A stretch of 64,000 nt of DNA from the NCBI RefSeq assembly GCF_034661235.1, contig NZ_CP141059.1:868001-932000 (forward strand), in the 5' to 3' direction. Positions 18,335 to 27,497 of this stretch are shown piece after piece. The stretch comes from Nocardioides bizhenqiangii. GTDB lineage: Bacteria > Actinomycetota > Actinomycetes > Propionibacteriales > Nocardioidaceae. Positions within the stretch are counted from its first letter, which is position 1. Each line of letters opens with the position of its first letter. The position numbers were made by a program, and so were the translations under genes. Below the pieces are notes generated by a model that was not told the DNA's origin, made no database searches, and worked only from the letters and a program-made list of their open reading frames with translations.

Positions 18335-19731
18335 GCGTCGAGTCGCACGCGCTCGGCGTCCTGCTGCCGTCGTTCCGCGGCCCGGAGCTGCCGCCGGCGT
18401 GGGCGCGCCTTCTGCAGGACGGCCTCGGTGGGATCTGCCTGTTCGGCTCGAACCTCACCGGCAGTATCGGCGACGCCCGCGCGCTCACCGACGCCGTACG
18501 ACGGGCCCGCCCGGATGCGCTGGTCGCGGTCGACGAGGAGGGCGGCGACGTCACCCGGCTGCATGCCCGCACCGGGAGTCCCGTCCTCGGAGCGGCTCAG
18601 CTCGGCGCGGTCGACGACCTGGCCCTGACCGCCGCCGCCGGACGCGCGGTCGCGGCGGACCTCGTCGCCGCGGGTGTCGACCTCGACCTCGGCCCGGTCG
18701 CGGACGTGAACAGCAACCCGGACAATCCCGTGATCGGCACCAGGAGCTTCGGCTCCGATCCGATCCACGTGAGTCGCCACGTGGCGGCCTGGACCGGTGC
18801 CCTCCAGGCGGCGGGTGTGGCCGCCTGCGTCAAGCACTTCCCCGGCCACGGCTCCACGGCGCAGGACAGCCACCTCACCCTGCCGGTGATCGGTGCCTCC
18901 GCCGCGGAGATACGGGCCCGGGAGCTGCCGCCGTTCCGCGCAGCCGTGGAGGCGGCGGTCGCAGCGGTGATGACCTCACACATCGCGGTCCCCGCGCTCG
19001 ACCCGGACCTGCCCGCGACCTTGAGCACGGCGGTCCTGCGCGTCTTGCGCCACGAACTCGGGTACGACGGCGCGATCGTCAGCGATGCCCTCGACATGGC
19101 CGGGGTCTCGGCCGGCCGGGGCATCCCCGAGGCCGCCGTGCTGGCCCTGGTCGCCGGTGCCGACCTGCTCTGCGTCGGTCCGGACAAGGACCCGTCACTG
19201 GTGCGCGAGATCCAGCAGGCGATCGTCGACGCCGTTCGGTCCGGACGGCTGAGGGAGGAGCGGCTCGCCGACGCGGTCGCGCGCACCAGCCGGATCCGGA
19301 GGCCGGTGCCCGCCGAGCCGGTCGTCGGCGACGTCGGCACGGCGATGGCCGAGGCCGCCCGGCGAGCACTGATCGTCGAGCGCCAGGTGCCGGACCTGAC
19401 CGGCGCGCGGGTGGTGACCATCAGCACGCCCGCCAACATCGCGGTGGGCGAGGTCCCGTGGGGGATCCCGCCGGACGTCGTGGTCGCCCCGGGCGCCGAG
19501 CTGCCCGCCGGGCCGGTCGTCGTCCAGGTTCGTGACGCGCACCGCCACCCGGACGTGAGCGCGATGCTGGCGACGCTGCCGGAGGGCGCTCTCGTCATCG
19601 AGTGGGGCTGGCCGGGACCGCGGACCGGCTGGGAAGACCGGCAGATCGCCAGGATCTGCACCCGGGGCAGCTCGCGGCCGGTGGTCGCCGCAGTCGAGGA
19701 GATCGTGCGGAAGGCGGGGTGGCACCGGTGA
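18331..19731 (+). CDS. Cytoplasmic GH3 beta-N-acetylhexosaminidase (NagZ-like)
   Basis: 466 residues from ATG 18331. GH3 NagZ motif KHFPGHGST lies at 168-176 with the His/Asp acid-base dyad region DSH at 179-181. The nucleophile Asp252 is in IVSDALDM. No signal peptide is present, so it works on imported substrate. Residues beyond ~330 form an extra C-terminal domain. With the importer upstream and GlcNAc genes downstream, likely substrates are chitobiose-type oligomers or cell-wall fragments; murQ is absent, which favours the former. Confidence 0.85.
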   Translation: MSVESHALGVLLPSFRGPELPPAWARLLQDGLGGICLFGSNLTGSIGDARALTDAVRRARPDALVAVDEEGGDVTRLHARTGSPVLGAAQLGAVDDLALTAAAGRAVAADLVAAGVDLDLGPVADVNSNPDNPVIGTRSFGSDPIHVSRHVAAWTGALQAAGVAACVKHFPGHGSTAQDSHLTLPVIGASAAEIRARELPPFRAAVEAAVAAVMTSHIAVPALDPDLPATLSTAVLRVLRHELGYDGAIVSDALDMAGVSAGRGIPEAAVLALVAGADLLCVGPDKDPSLVREIQQAIVDAVRSGRLREERLADAVARTSRIRRPVPAEPVVGDVGTAMAEAARRALIVERQVPDLTGARVVTISTPANIAVGEVPWGIPPDVVVAPGAELPAGPVVVQVRDAHRHPDVSAMLATLPEGALVIEWGWPGPRTGWEDRQIARICTRGSSRPVVAAVEEIVRKAGWHR

Positions 19732-20639
19732 CGGCGGCGACGGCGAGGGTCGGGCTCGACATCGGGGCGACCAAGACGCAGGGCGTGGCCGCCACTCCCG
19801 ACGGGGTGGTGCTCGCCGAGGTCCTCGCGACCACCCCGACGGGCGGCGACGACGTCGTGGCCGTTGCGGCCGGCGTGGTGGCCGAGCTGCGGGCCCGCCT
19901 CGGCGCCGATCTCGACGGCGTGGTCGGCGTCGGGGTCCCCGGTCTGGTGGACGCGGCCAGCGGTTCGGTCAAGCACGCCGTGAACCTCGGTGTCGACGAC
20001 TGGTTCCCCATTGCCGAGCGGCTGGCCGAGCGCACCGGCACCAGGGTCGTCGTCGACAACGACGTCAACGCCGCAGCGCTCGGCGCGGCCCAGGTCACCG
20101 GTCACCACGACCTCGTCTACCTCAGCCTCGGCACCGGTCTGGCGGCGGCGTCGATCCTCGACGGCCGGTTGCGGCGAGGGTTCCGGAGCGCGGCCGGCGA
20201 GATCGGTCACGTGCCCGTCGACCCCGGTGGCCGGCCCTGCCAGTGCGGGCAGGTGGGCTGCCTGGAGACCGCAGCTTCGGGATCCGCGGTCGCCGAGGCC
20301 TGGCCGGTCGAAGGGGTCGCTCCCGCGCAGGCACTCTTCGACGCCGCCGCCGCCGGCGATCCGCGCGCGATGGGGATCCGGGACCGGTTCGCGGCCCGGG
20401 TGGCGGACGCCGTCCGACTGGTCTGCCTCACGGTCGACCCGGAGTTCGTCGTCCTCGGGGGCGGCGTGGCCCAGGTCGGCGAGCGGTTGCGGGTCTCGGT
20501 CGCGCACGCCCTCGCGGAGCAGGCCTCGTCATCGCCCTTCCTGCGGTCGTTGGACCTGCCGGGCCGGGTGCTTCTCGTCCCGAGCGGGGTGCCGGTCGCG
20601 GCGCTCGGCGCCGCCCTGCTCCCGAGCGCCGAGACATGA
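19728..20639 (+). CDS. ROK-family sugar kinase, probable GlcNAc kinase
   Basis: 303 residues from GTG 19728, overlapping the previous stop (GTGA). The phosphate-binding loop is LDIGATKTQG, the substrate region RSAAGEIGHVPVDP and the zinc site CQCGQVGCLE. There is no helix-turn-helix, so it is an enzyme, unlike the ROK regulator upstream. It would phosphorylate GlcNAc released by the GH3 enzyme to GlcNAc-6-phosphate, the substrate of the next gene product. Confidence 0.85.
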   Translation: MTAATARVGLDIGATKTQGVAATPDGVVLAEVLATTPTGGDDVVAVAAGVVAELRARLGADLDGVVGVGVPGLVDAASGSVKHAVNLGVDDWFPIAERLAERTGTRVVVDNDVNAAALGAAQVTGHHDLVYLSLGTGLAAASILDGRLRRGFRSAAGEIGHVPVDPGGRPCQCGQVGCLETAASGSAVAEAWPVEGVAPAQALFDAAAAGDPRAMGIRDRFAARVADAVRLVCLTVDPEFVVLGGGVAQVGERLRVSVAHALAEQASSSPFLRSLDLPGRVLLVPSGVPVAALGAALLPSAET

Positions 20640-21775
20640 TCTCCCACGACATGAGCGACCTGATCGTCCGAGGGGCTCGGGCATCCGACGGCTCGCCGTC
20701 CGACGTCGCGGTCGTCGGCGGCCGGGTCGCCGAGCCGGGTAGCGCCACCGGTACGTCCTACGACGCCGCCGGCCTGACCGTGCTCCCGGGCCTGATCGAC
20801 CTCCAGGTCAACGGTGTCGCGGGGATCGACCTCACCCTCGAGCCCGAGCGGCTCTGGGAGGCGGCCGCCGCGCTGCCGGCGTACGGCGTGACCGCGTTCC
20901 TGCCGACGGTCATCACCTCCGCACCCGACGCGCGGGACCGGGCGCTCGCCACCTTCGTGGACGGGCCACCGGCCGGATGGGCGGGTGCGCTGCCGCTCGG
21001 GCTGCACTTCGAGGGGCCGATGCTGGCGCCGGCCAGGAAGGGCGCCCATCCCGAGCGGTGGCTCCGACCGCCCTCGACCGAGCTGGTCGCGGACTGGTCA
21101 CGAGCGACGGGGGTGACGATGGTGACCATCGCGCCGGAGCTTCCCGGCGCGCTCGAGGTGATCTCGGCCCTCGTCGCCCGCGACGTCATCGTCGCGATCG
21201 GGCACACCGAGGCCACCGCCGCGGAGGTGACGGCCGCGGCGGGGCGCGGTGCCAGGGCCGTCACCCACCTCGGCAACGCCATGCCGGCGCTCGCGGCCCG
21301 CGAGCCCGGCGCGTTCGGCGCCGCGCTCGCCGACCCGCGGCTCGTGGCGGGCGTCATCGCCGACGGTCACCACCTCGATCCGGTGACGCTGTCCGTGCTG
21401 TGGCGGGTGCTCGGAAGGGAGCGGCTGGTCGCGGTCACCGACTGCACGGCGGCGCTCGGCATGCCCGACGGCCCGGCCCGGCTCGGCGACCAGCGGGTCG
21501 TGGTCCGGGACGGCACGGTCCGGCTCGCGGACGGCACCCTCGCCGGATCGGCGGCCTCGCTGCCGCAGTGCCTGCGGGTCCTGCGCGAGGCCACCGGCTG
21601 CAGCCTGGAGGAGGCGGTCGCGACCTGCACCACGACCGCCGCTCGCCTGGTCGGTGACCACGAACGCGGACGGCTCACGCCCGGCGCGCGCGGCGACCTC
21701 ACCCTCGTCGACGACGACCTGCACGTCGTCGCGACGGTCGTCGGCGGCCGGCTCGTCCACGGGGGGCAGGCCTGA
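20636..21775 (+). CDS. nagA: N-acetylglucosamine-6-phosphate deacetylase
   Basis: 379 residues from ATG 20636 (ATGA overlap with the kinase); ATG 20651 is an alternative. An amidohydrolase fold with metal/substrate motifs HFEGPML, IAIGHTEATAAE, THLGNAM, DGHHLDP and the catalytic Asp in VTDCTAALG. It removes acetate to give glucosamine-6-phosphate. The next gene starts on its stop codon. Confidence 0.92.
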   Translation: MISHDMSDLIVRGARASDGSPSDVAVVGGRVAEPGSATGTSYDAAGLTVLPGLIDLQVNGVAGIDLTLEPERLWEAAAALPAYGVTAFLPTVITSAPDARDRALATFVDGPPAGWAGALPLGLHFEGPMLAPARKGAHPERWLRPPSTELVADWSRATGVTMVTIAPELPGALEVISALVARDVIVAIGHTEATAAEVTAAAGRGARAVTHLGNAMPALAAREPGAFGAALADPRLVAGVIADGHHLDPVTLSVLWRVLGRERLVAVTDCTAALGMPDGPARLGDQRVVVRDGTVRLADGTLAGSAASLPQCLRVLREATGCSLEEAVATCTTTAARLVGDHERGRLTPGARGDLTLVDDDLHVVATVVGGRLVHGGQA

Positions 21776-22560
21776 TGGAGGTCGTCCCGCTCGAGTCCGA
21801 CACCGAGGTGGCCACGCTCGCCGCGGACACCATCGAGGCCGCGGTCCGCACCCGGCCCGATGCGGTGCTCGGCCTCGCGACCGGGTCGACACCGCTGCTG
21901 ACCTACCGGGAGCTGATCCGCCGCCACCACGCGGGGACCGGTCCGTCGTACGCCAGGGTGTGGTGCTTCACGCTCGACGAGTACGTCGGCCTGCCGCCGG
22001 GGCACCCCGGCAGCTACCGCGCGACGATCGCGCGCGAGCTCACGGATCCCCTCGGGATCCCCGCCGAGCGCGTCCGCGGTCCGGACCCGACGGAGGCCCA
22101 CCTGGCCTCCGCCGGCGAGCGGTACGAGGCGGAGCTGAAGGCAGCCGGGGGAGTGGAGGTCCAGCTCCTCGGGATCGGGTCCGACGGCCATCTCGCCTTC
22201 AACGAGCCCGGCTCGTCACTGGGGTCATTGACCCGGATCAAGACCCTTGCCGAGCAGACTCGGCAGGACAACGCCCGGTTCTTCGGGTCGTCCGACGAGG
22301 TGCCGCGACACGTGCTGACCCAGGGCCTCGGCACCATCCTGCGAGCCCGGCACCTGCTGCTCCTGGCGACCGGCCCCGGCAAGGCGCACGCATTGGCCGC
22401 GGCCGTCGAGGGCCCGCTGTCAGCCACGTGCCCGGCCTCGGTGCTCCAGCTCCACCCCCACGCCACCGTGCTGGTCGACCCCGCCGCGGCACAGGGCCTG
22501 GAGCGCCGCGCGCACTACCGGGAGGTCTACGACGCCAAGCCTGCCTGGCAAGGTCTCTGA
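21775..22560 (+). CDS. nagB: Glucosamine-6-phosphate deaminase
   Basis: 261 residues, ATG overlapping the nagA stop (TGATG). GLATGSTPLLTYRELI, FTLDEYVGLPPGHPGSY, LLGIGSDGHLAFNEPGS and LATGPGKAHAL are all diagnostic. It converts glucosamine-6-phosphate to fructose-6-phosphate and ammonia, ending the locus. The convergent gene begins 10 nt downstream, and no clear terminator hairpin is seen in between. Confidence 0.95.
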   Translation: MEVVPLESDTEVATLAADTIEAAVRTRPDAVLGLATGSTPLLTYRELIRRHHAGTGPSYARVWCFTLDEYVGLPPGHPGSYRATIARELTDPLGIPAERVRGPDPTEAHLASAGERYEAELKAAGGVEVQLLGIGSDGHLAFNEPGSSLGSLTRIKTLAEQTRQDNARFFGSSDEVPRHVLTQGLGTILRARHLLLLATGPGKAHALAAAVEGPLSATCPASVLQLHPHATVLVDPAAAQGLERRAHYREVYDAKPAWQGL

Positions 22561-22570
22561 GGAACGCGGC

Positions 22571-23227
22571 TCAGCCGATCGACTCCAGCGCGGCGCGCGC
22601 CAGCGAGACCGCGGGAGCCTTGCCCGGTGCGGTGATCCGCGCGACCTCGACCAGGACCAGGTAGCGGCCGCGACGCACCCAGATGTCAATGGTGTTGAAG
22701 TCCGGCACCTCGTCGCGGTCGGGGTCGTTCTGCACGCGGGTCCGCCACGCGACGGGCGGCTCCGACCCGAGCGCGGGCACGGTAATGCCTCGTCGGACAC
22801 GCACCCGCTCGCCCGCGGCGAACCGCCCGTAGCAGCGGGTCACGTTGTCCCTGATCCTGCCGAGCACCTGGTGCGCGCGGGACAGGCTGTTGAACCGGTA
22901 GATCTCGACCCGGGGCTCCGCACCCCCGTCATCGAGGGGTGAGGGGTTGTCGTCACCGCCCCAGTACAGCGCGTAGCCACCCGACGGTGCGGTCGGTCCG
23001 ACGCGGTCGTGGAGGCAGTCGCTGCTGACCAGGATGAGTTCCGGGTCGTCCACCACCTGGCGCCCGCCGCCGTCGTAGAACGGGTAGATCGCCGCGACGT
23101 CGGCCACTGTGGGGAAGTCGGCGTCGTCGACCGCCGGCGCGGCTGCCGCCTTCGAGCCAGCGAGCGGCAGGACCAGGCCGAGGGCGGCGAGTGCCGTCCC
23201 CAGGAATCGAATAGATCGCTTGTGCAT
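22571..23227 (-). CDS. Secreted protein of unknown function
   Basis: 218 residues. A Sec signal peptide is present (MHKRSIRFLGTALAALGLVL, cleavage near SKAAAA-APAV). The mature part has two cysteines (SSDCLHD and TRCYGRF) that could form a disulfide and a mixed alpha/beta composition. I do not recognise the family. It lies 78 nt downstream of the exonuclease gene on the same strand. Confidence 0.6.
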   Translation of the reverse strand: MHKRSIRFLGTALAALGLVLPLAGSKAAAAPAVDDADFPTVADVAAIYPFYDGGGRQVVDDPELILVSSDCLHDRVGPTAPSGGYALYWGGDDNPSPLDDGGAEPRVEIYRFNSLSRAHQVLGRIRDNVTRCYGRFAAGERVRVRRGITVPALGSEPPVAWRTRVQNDPDRDEVPDFNTIDIWVRRGRYLVLVEVARITAPGKAPAVSLARAALESIG

Positions 23228-23305
23228 GTGTGTCTCCGCTCGGTCGCGCTCTGCCCCCTGTAGAGCAAGACGCGCGGGACCGTCCGAGGTTGCCTCGCGA
23301 CGAGA

Positions 23306-24073
23306 TCAGGCCACGTCGACCACGACCGGGGCGTGGTCGGAAGCACCCTGCCCGGCGCGCTCCTCGCGGTCGATGAACGCACCGGTCACCCGCTCCGCGA
23401 ACGTCGGCGAGCCGAGGACGAAGTCGATCTTCAGGCCACGGTCCCGCTCGAACCGCTGCCGGTAGTAGTCCCAGTAGGTGAAGCCCGGCGCGTGGGCGCG
23501 GGTCACCTCCGACCACCCGTCGTCGAGGAAGGCCTGGAACGCCCCGCGCTCGGCGGGCGTCACGTGGGTGGAGTTCCTGAACTGGGCGGCGTCGAAGACG
23601 TCGTCGTCCGTGGGGCAGATGTTCCAGTCACCGACGAGTGCCGTCGGCCGGTCCTGCCACGCGTGTGCGGCCTCGCGCAACCGGCTCAGCCAGTCCAGCT
23701 TGTAGCGGTAGTGCGGGTCGTCGGGCTTGCGACCGTTGGGGATGTAGAGGCTCCAGACCCGGACCCCGCCGCAGGTCGCACCGATCGCCCGCGCCTCCGG
23801 AGCCACCGGCTCGCCCCAGCCGGGCATGCCGGGGAACCCGATCTCGATGTCGTCGAGGCCGACCCGGCTGATCAGCGCGACGCCGTTCCACTGGTTGAAG
23901 CCGGCCGCGGCGACCTCGTACTCCCGGGCCTGTAGGCCCATCAGCGGCAGCTGGTCTTCGCGTGCCTTGGTCTCCTGCAGCGCGAGGACGTCGATGTCGT
24001 GCCGATCGAGGAGCGCCTCCACCCGGTCGATCCGGGAGCGGAGGGAGTTGACGTTCCAGGTCGCGATCCGCAC
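23306..24073 (-). CDS. xthA: Exodeoxyribonuclease III
   Basis: 255 residues from GTG 24073. Endonuclease/exonuclease/phosphatase fold with RIATWNVNSLRSRID, the metal-binding Glu in LALQETK, LVGDWNICP and the catalytic SDHAPVVVD. It cuts AP sites and trims 3' ends in base-excision repair. On the minus strand TACCGT lies 6 nt before the GTG, so translation is probably leaderless. Family members are usually 250-270 residues, in agreement. Confidence 0.93.
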   Translation of the reverse strand: MRIATWNVNSLRSRIDRVEALLDRHDIDVLALQETKAREDQLPLMGLQAREYEVAAAGFNQWNGVALISRVGLDDIEIGFPGMPGWGEPVAPEARAIGATCGGVRVWSLYIPNGRKPDDPHYRYKLDWLSRLREAAHAWQDRPTALVGDWNICPTDDDVFDAAQFRNSTHVTPAERGAFQAFLDDGWSEVTRAHAPGFTYWDYYRQRFERDRGLKIDFVLGSPTFAERVTGAFIDREERAGQGASDHAPVVVDVA

Positions 24074-24206
24074 CCGGCCACGGTAGCGGCGGTGCAGAAC
24101 CCTGCAGTGTGAGGGGCTGCGCATTTGTGAGGCGGAGAACCTCTTGTCGATTCTGATATGCGGCTGCTTAATGAGGCCGGAAGGGTTCGCCGAAGAAGGG
24201 TTTTCA

Positions 24207-25022
24207 ATGAAGTTCTCGGGATTCAGCAGGATTTCCGCCGGGGCAGCGTGCCTGGTGGTGGCGTTCGCAGGCGCAGCGATCGCCAACGACGGGGGTGTGC
24301 CGACGTACAAGGAGTTCAAGGCCGACACGTACGTCGACCGCGACGGCCAGTACATCGTCAACGGTGACGAGCCGGTCAGCAGCGACGGCGCCCTCAAGCA
24401 GTTCTACACGTCGATGGTCGGCAAGAACTCGACCACGAGCAAGGCGGGTGACGACGGTCTCGTCGTCAACACCGTCAACGGCCGGGACGACAAGTGGTCG
24501 GCCAGCCAGGCGTTGAACCTGACCTACTGCGTCAGCACCCGGTTCGGCACCCGGCACGCCGACGTCGTCAACGCGATGGCCGGTGGCGCCGGGCTCTGGG
24601 AGTCGGCGACCTCGCGCGTCAACTTCGTCTACGTGTCCTCCCAGAACGGCAGCTGCAACACCCGCAACACCAACGTGTTGTTCTCGGTGGAGCCGGTGAG
24701 CACCTCGCAGTACATCGCCCGGGCGTTCTTCCCGAGCTCGTCGAAGCGATCGCGCAACGTGCTGATCGACGACTCGATCTGGAGCTCGGGCAGCTGGGAG
24801 CCCGTCGACATCCTCGCCCACGAGCTGGGCCACGCGCTCGGCTTCCGGCACGAGCACACCCGCCCCGAGGCCGGCACCTGCTTCGAGGACAACAACTGGC
24901 GCCCGCTGACGCCGTACGACAACAAGTCGATCATGCACTACCCGCAGTGCAACGGCGGCTCGTCCGACCTGGAGTTCCAGGCGTCCGACGCCGCAGGGGT
25001 GCGCGCTCTCTACGGGTCCTGA
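24207..25022 (+). CDS. Secreted metzincin zinc protease
   Basis: 271 residues from ATG 24207 with AGAAGG upstream. A signal peptide is followed by a ~80-residue region that may act as a propeptide. The zinc site HELGHALGFRHEHTRPE (HExxHxxGxxHxxxRP) and the Met-turn SIMHYP mark an astacin/matrixin-type metzincin. Four cysteines remain in the mature part (LTYC, SC, TC, QC), likely two disulfides. Substrate unknown. A strong hairpin follows its stop codon. Confidence 0.85.
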   Translation: MKFSGFSRISAGAACLVVAFAGAAIANDGGVPTYKEFKADTYVDRDGQYIVNGDEPVSSDGALKQFYTSMVGKNSTTSKAGDDGLVVNTVNGRDDKWSASQALNLTYCVSTRFGTRHADVVNAMAGGAGLWESATSRVNFVYVSSQNGSCNTRNTNVLFSVEPVSTSQYIARAFFPSSSKRSRNVLIDDSIWSSGSWEPVDILAHELGHALGFRHEHTRPEAGTCFEDNNWRPLTPYDNKSIMHYPQCNGGSSDLEFQASDAAGVRALYGS

Positions 25023-25035
25023 GGATCCGCCGCCG

Positions 25036-25103
25036 GCGGCACGCCGCCCTCCTCTCCGGACAGTCCATGGGGGACCAGTCGGAGAGGACGGGCGGCGTGC
25101 CGC
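25036..25103. terminator. Long bidirectional terminator
   Basis: The left arm (25036-25061, starting GCGGCACGCCGCCC) pairs with the right arm (25078-25103, ending GGGCGGCGTGCCGC), about 25 bp with a one-base bulge. CTTCTCTTTTCGTCTCCTTTC follows on the plus strand. It lies between the protease gene and a convergent VOC gene and would stop both. Confidence 0.8.
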
Positions 25104-25134
25104 ACTTCTCTTTTCGTCTCCTTTCGCTGCTTGA

Positions 25135-25545
25135 TCAGCTCCCGATCCGGTAGGCGCGGACGCCCTCCGGCACGGGCCGCTCGGAGTGCGAGCGCTCGAT
25201 GCAGAACTCGTTGCCCTCGGGATCGGCCATCGCGACCCATCCCGACCCGTCCTCCTTGCGGAAGTCGCCGATCACGGTGGCGCCGAGCGACAGCGCCTGG
25301 TCGACGGCTGCGTCCCGGGTTCGGTCGGACGGCTGCAGGTCGAGGTGCAGCCGGTTCTTCGCGGTCTTGCCCTCGGGCACCGGGATGAAGAGCATCGTCG
25401 GTCCGGTGGGCGGGAAGTGCGGGGCGACCATCACCTCCGGATCGTCGTCGTAGAACACGACCCAGCCGGTGAGCGCGGCCCAGAACCGTGCGAGGGCGGG
25501 AGCGTCGGAGCAGTCGAACGTCATGTTGTTCACGGTCATCGCCAT
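25135..25545 (-). CDS. VOC-family (glyoxalase/bleomycin-resistance fold) protein
   Basis: 136 residues from ATG 25545; a GTG at 25554 gives three more residues. Two beta-alpha-beta-beta-beta modules: MTFDCSDAPALARFWAALTGW at the start and VAMADPEGNEFCIE near the end. The metal-type residues His (LHLDLQ) and Glu (FCIE) are visible. Members include antibiotic-binding proteins and dioxygenases; no specific role can be assigned. Confidence 0.75.
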   Translation of the reverse strand: MAMTVNNMTFDCSDAPALARFWAALTGWVVFYDDDPEVMVAPHFPPTGPTMLFIPVPEGKTAKNRLHLDLQPSDRTRDAAVDQALSLGATVIGDFRKEDGSGWVAMADPEGNEFCIERSHSERPVPEGVRAYRIGS

Positions 25546-25637
25546 GTCGCTCACTCTGCCTGCGAGCGCCGCCCGGGGCCACGGGGTTTCGACCGCCCGG
25601 TCGGATCGATGCCGCCGGACCTGGGTACCTGCAGGGC

Positions 25638-25862
25638 ATGGCTCCCGGAATCGTTCTCATCATCGTCGGTGCGATCTTCACGTTCGCGCTCAAGGCAGAG
25701 TCGACCTGGCTCGACGTGCGGGTGCTCGGGCTGATCCTGATGCTCGGTGGTGCCGCGTTCATCGCCCGCGCCCGGTTGAAGAGGCGCGAGGTCGTGACGC
25801 GCGAGAGCTCGCCCGGCGAGCAGGCGGAGGAGAAGCAGGTGGTCGAGCGTCGGGTCGAGTGA
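25638..25862 (+). CDS. Small membrane protein, DUF6458-like
   Basis: 74 residues. MAPGIVLIIVGAIFTFALKAE and LGLILMLGGAAFIARARL form two hydrophobic segments, with WLDVRVLG between them. The charged tail is Glu-rich. It resembles the protein encoded at 28786-29001 in layout (glycine-rich helix, short loop, second helix). Both look like the actinobacterial DUF6458 group. Function unknown. Confidence 0.6.
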   Translation: MAPGIVLIIVGAIFTFALKAESTWLDVRVLGLILMLGGAAFIARARLKRREVVTRESSPGEQAEEKQVVERRVE

Positions 25863-25920
25863 TCGCGGCGGGTCCGCATGATTCACGGGCGCGCCGTACT
25901 CCCTCGTAGAGTGACCGCCC

Positions 25921-26994
25921 GTGGCACTCACCATCGGCATCGTCGGCCTCCCCAACGCGGGCAAGTCGACCCTCTTCAACGCGCTGACCAAGAACGACGT
26001 GCTCGCGGCGAACTACCCGTTCGCGACGATCGAGCCCAACGTCGGTGTCGTCGGCGTCCACGACGACCGGCTCCCGAGGCTGGCGGAGATCTACGGGTCA
26101 CAGAAGCAGCTGCCCGCGACGGTGGAGTTCGTCGACATCGCCGGCATCGTGCGTGGCGCGTCGCAGGGGGAGGGTCTGGGCAACAAGTTCCTCGCCCACA
26201 TCCGCGAGGCCGCCGCGATCTGCCAGGTGACGCGCGTCTTCCGCGACGAGGACGTCACGCACGTGGACGGCAAGGTCGACCCCGCCAGCGACATCTCCAC
26301 GATCCAGACCGAGCTGATCCTCGCCGACCTCGAGACCGTGGACAAGGCGATCGCCCGGCTGGAGAAGGAGTCGCGCAAGGTCAAGGACCTGGTCGCCAAC
26401 CTCGAGGCTGCGAAGCAGGCGAAGGAGGCGCTGGAGGCCGGTACGCCGATCACCGCGACGTCGATCGACCGCGGCCTCATCCGCGACCTGTCGCTGCTCA
26501 CCGCCAAGCCCTACATCTACGTGTTCAACTGCGACACCGACGAGCTCGCCGACGAGGAGCTCAAGGAGCGGATGCGTTCCTTGGTCGCCCCCTCCGAGGC
26601 CATCTTCCTCGACGCCAAGCTCGAGTCGGACCTCGTCGAGCTCGACGACGACGAGGCCCGCGAATTGCTGGCCGAGGTCGGCATCGACGAGCCCGGGCTC
26701 GACGTGCTGGCCCGGGTCGGCTTCGACACCCTCGGGCTGCAGACCTACCTCACCGCAGGACCCAAGGAGGTCCGCGCGTGGGAGATCCGGAAGGGCGCGA
26801 CGGCGCCGGAGGCCGCGGGTGTGATCCACACCGACTTCCAGAAGGGCTTCATCAAGGCGGAGATCATCTCCTACGACGACCTGATCGCGATGGGCTCGGT
26901 CCTCAAGGCTCGCGAGGCGGGCAAGGTCCGGATGGAGGGCAAGGACTACGTCATGCAGGACGGCGACGTGGTGGAGTTCCGCTTCAACGTCTGA
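25921..26994 (+). CDS. ychF: Redox-regulated ATPase YchF (OLA1 family)
   Basis: 357 residues from GTG 25921. P-loop [16 protein letters not shown], switch region [32 protein letters not shown], and a C-terminal TGS domain (ETISYDDLI-type segment [12 protein letters not shown] then [18 protein letters not shown]). YchF hydrolyses ATP rather than GTP and associates with ribosomes. The NKxD position reads NCDTDE, as in this family. TAGAGT (25907-25912) lies 8 nt before the start, so it is probably leaderless. Confidence 0.96.
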   Translation: MALTIGIVGLPNAGKSTLFNALTKNDVLAANYPFATIEPNVGVVGVHDDRLPRLAEIYGSQKQLPATVEFVDIAGIVRGASQGEGLGNKFLAHIREAAAICQVTRVFRDEDVTHVDGKVDPASDISTIQTELILADLETVDKAIARLEKESRKVKDLVANLEAAKQAKEALEAGTPITATSIDRGLIRDLSLLTAKPYIYVFNCDTDELADEELKERMRSLVAPSEAIFLDAKLESDLVELDDDEARELLAEVGIDEPGLDVLARVGFDTLGLQTYLTAGPKEVRAWEIRKGATAPEAAGVIHTDFQKGFIKAEIISYDDLIAMGSVLKAREAGKVRMEGKDYVMQDGDVVEFRFNV

Positions 26995-27161
26995 CCCGGC
27001 TGGACCGCTCCTGCCCAGGCACGTCTTCGGCAGGTTGGTGGAGTCGGTCGAACCCGGCGATGGAGAGGGCGCCCGCAGGCATGAGCCCACCATGCGGCAC
27101 CCTTCAGCGTGCCCGGCCCGGGTCGCTCTCGGGTAGCGCGCTGCTTCCCCGTGGCCACTCG

Positions 27162-27497
27162 TCAGTCGTCCGGTTTCTCGTCCTCGTCGTCCTTCGGCCC
27201 CGCCTTCGGGAGCTGGTCGAGGACCTGCTGCGCCGCGTCGAAGATCCGGTCCGCCTCTTCGTCGCTGAGGTCGCCCTCGACCCGCGCCTGCGCCGCCTCG
27301 GCGATCAGGTCCTCCACGGCGCGCCGAGCCTCGTCGGGCTCACCGGCCTCGATCGCGGCGTCGACCTCGTCGAGATGCTGCTCGAGCGCGGGCACGGACT
27401 CGCTGGGCGGAGGATCGTCGGCGCACCCGGTCGGGGCGAGCAGCACCACAGCGGCGACGACGGCCGCTCGCCATCGTCCCCGGAGCAGGCGCGGCAT
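27162..27497 (-). CDS. Small lipoprotein next to a Ser/Thr kinase
   Basis: 111 residues. Signal peptide with lipobox APTGC, Cys25. The mature part is largely alpha-helical with heptad-like spacing (ALEQHLDEVDAAIEAGEPDE..., RRAVEDLIAEAAQARVEG) and a charged tail. Its start overlaps the stop of the kinase gene (TGATG on the minus strand), so the two are made together. An extracytoplasmic partner of the kinase sensor is a reasonable guess. Confidence 0.7.
   Translation of the reverse strand: MPRLLRGRWRAAVVAAVVLLAPTGCADDPPPSESVPALEQHLDEVDAAIEAGEPDEARRAVEDLIAEAAQARVEGDLSDEEADRIFDAAQQVLDQLPKAGPKDDEDEKPDD

Noticed and set aside
26995..27161. Possible small gene or terminator between ychF and the lipoprotein gene
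   Set aside because: Only weak hairpins (for example CTGCC/GGCAG) and no frame with a start signal; nothing supportable.
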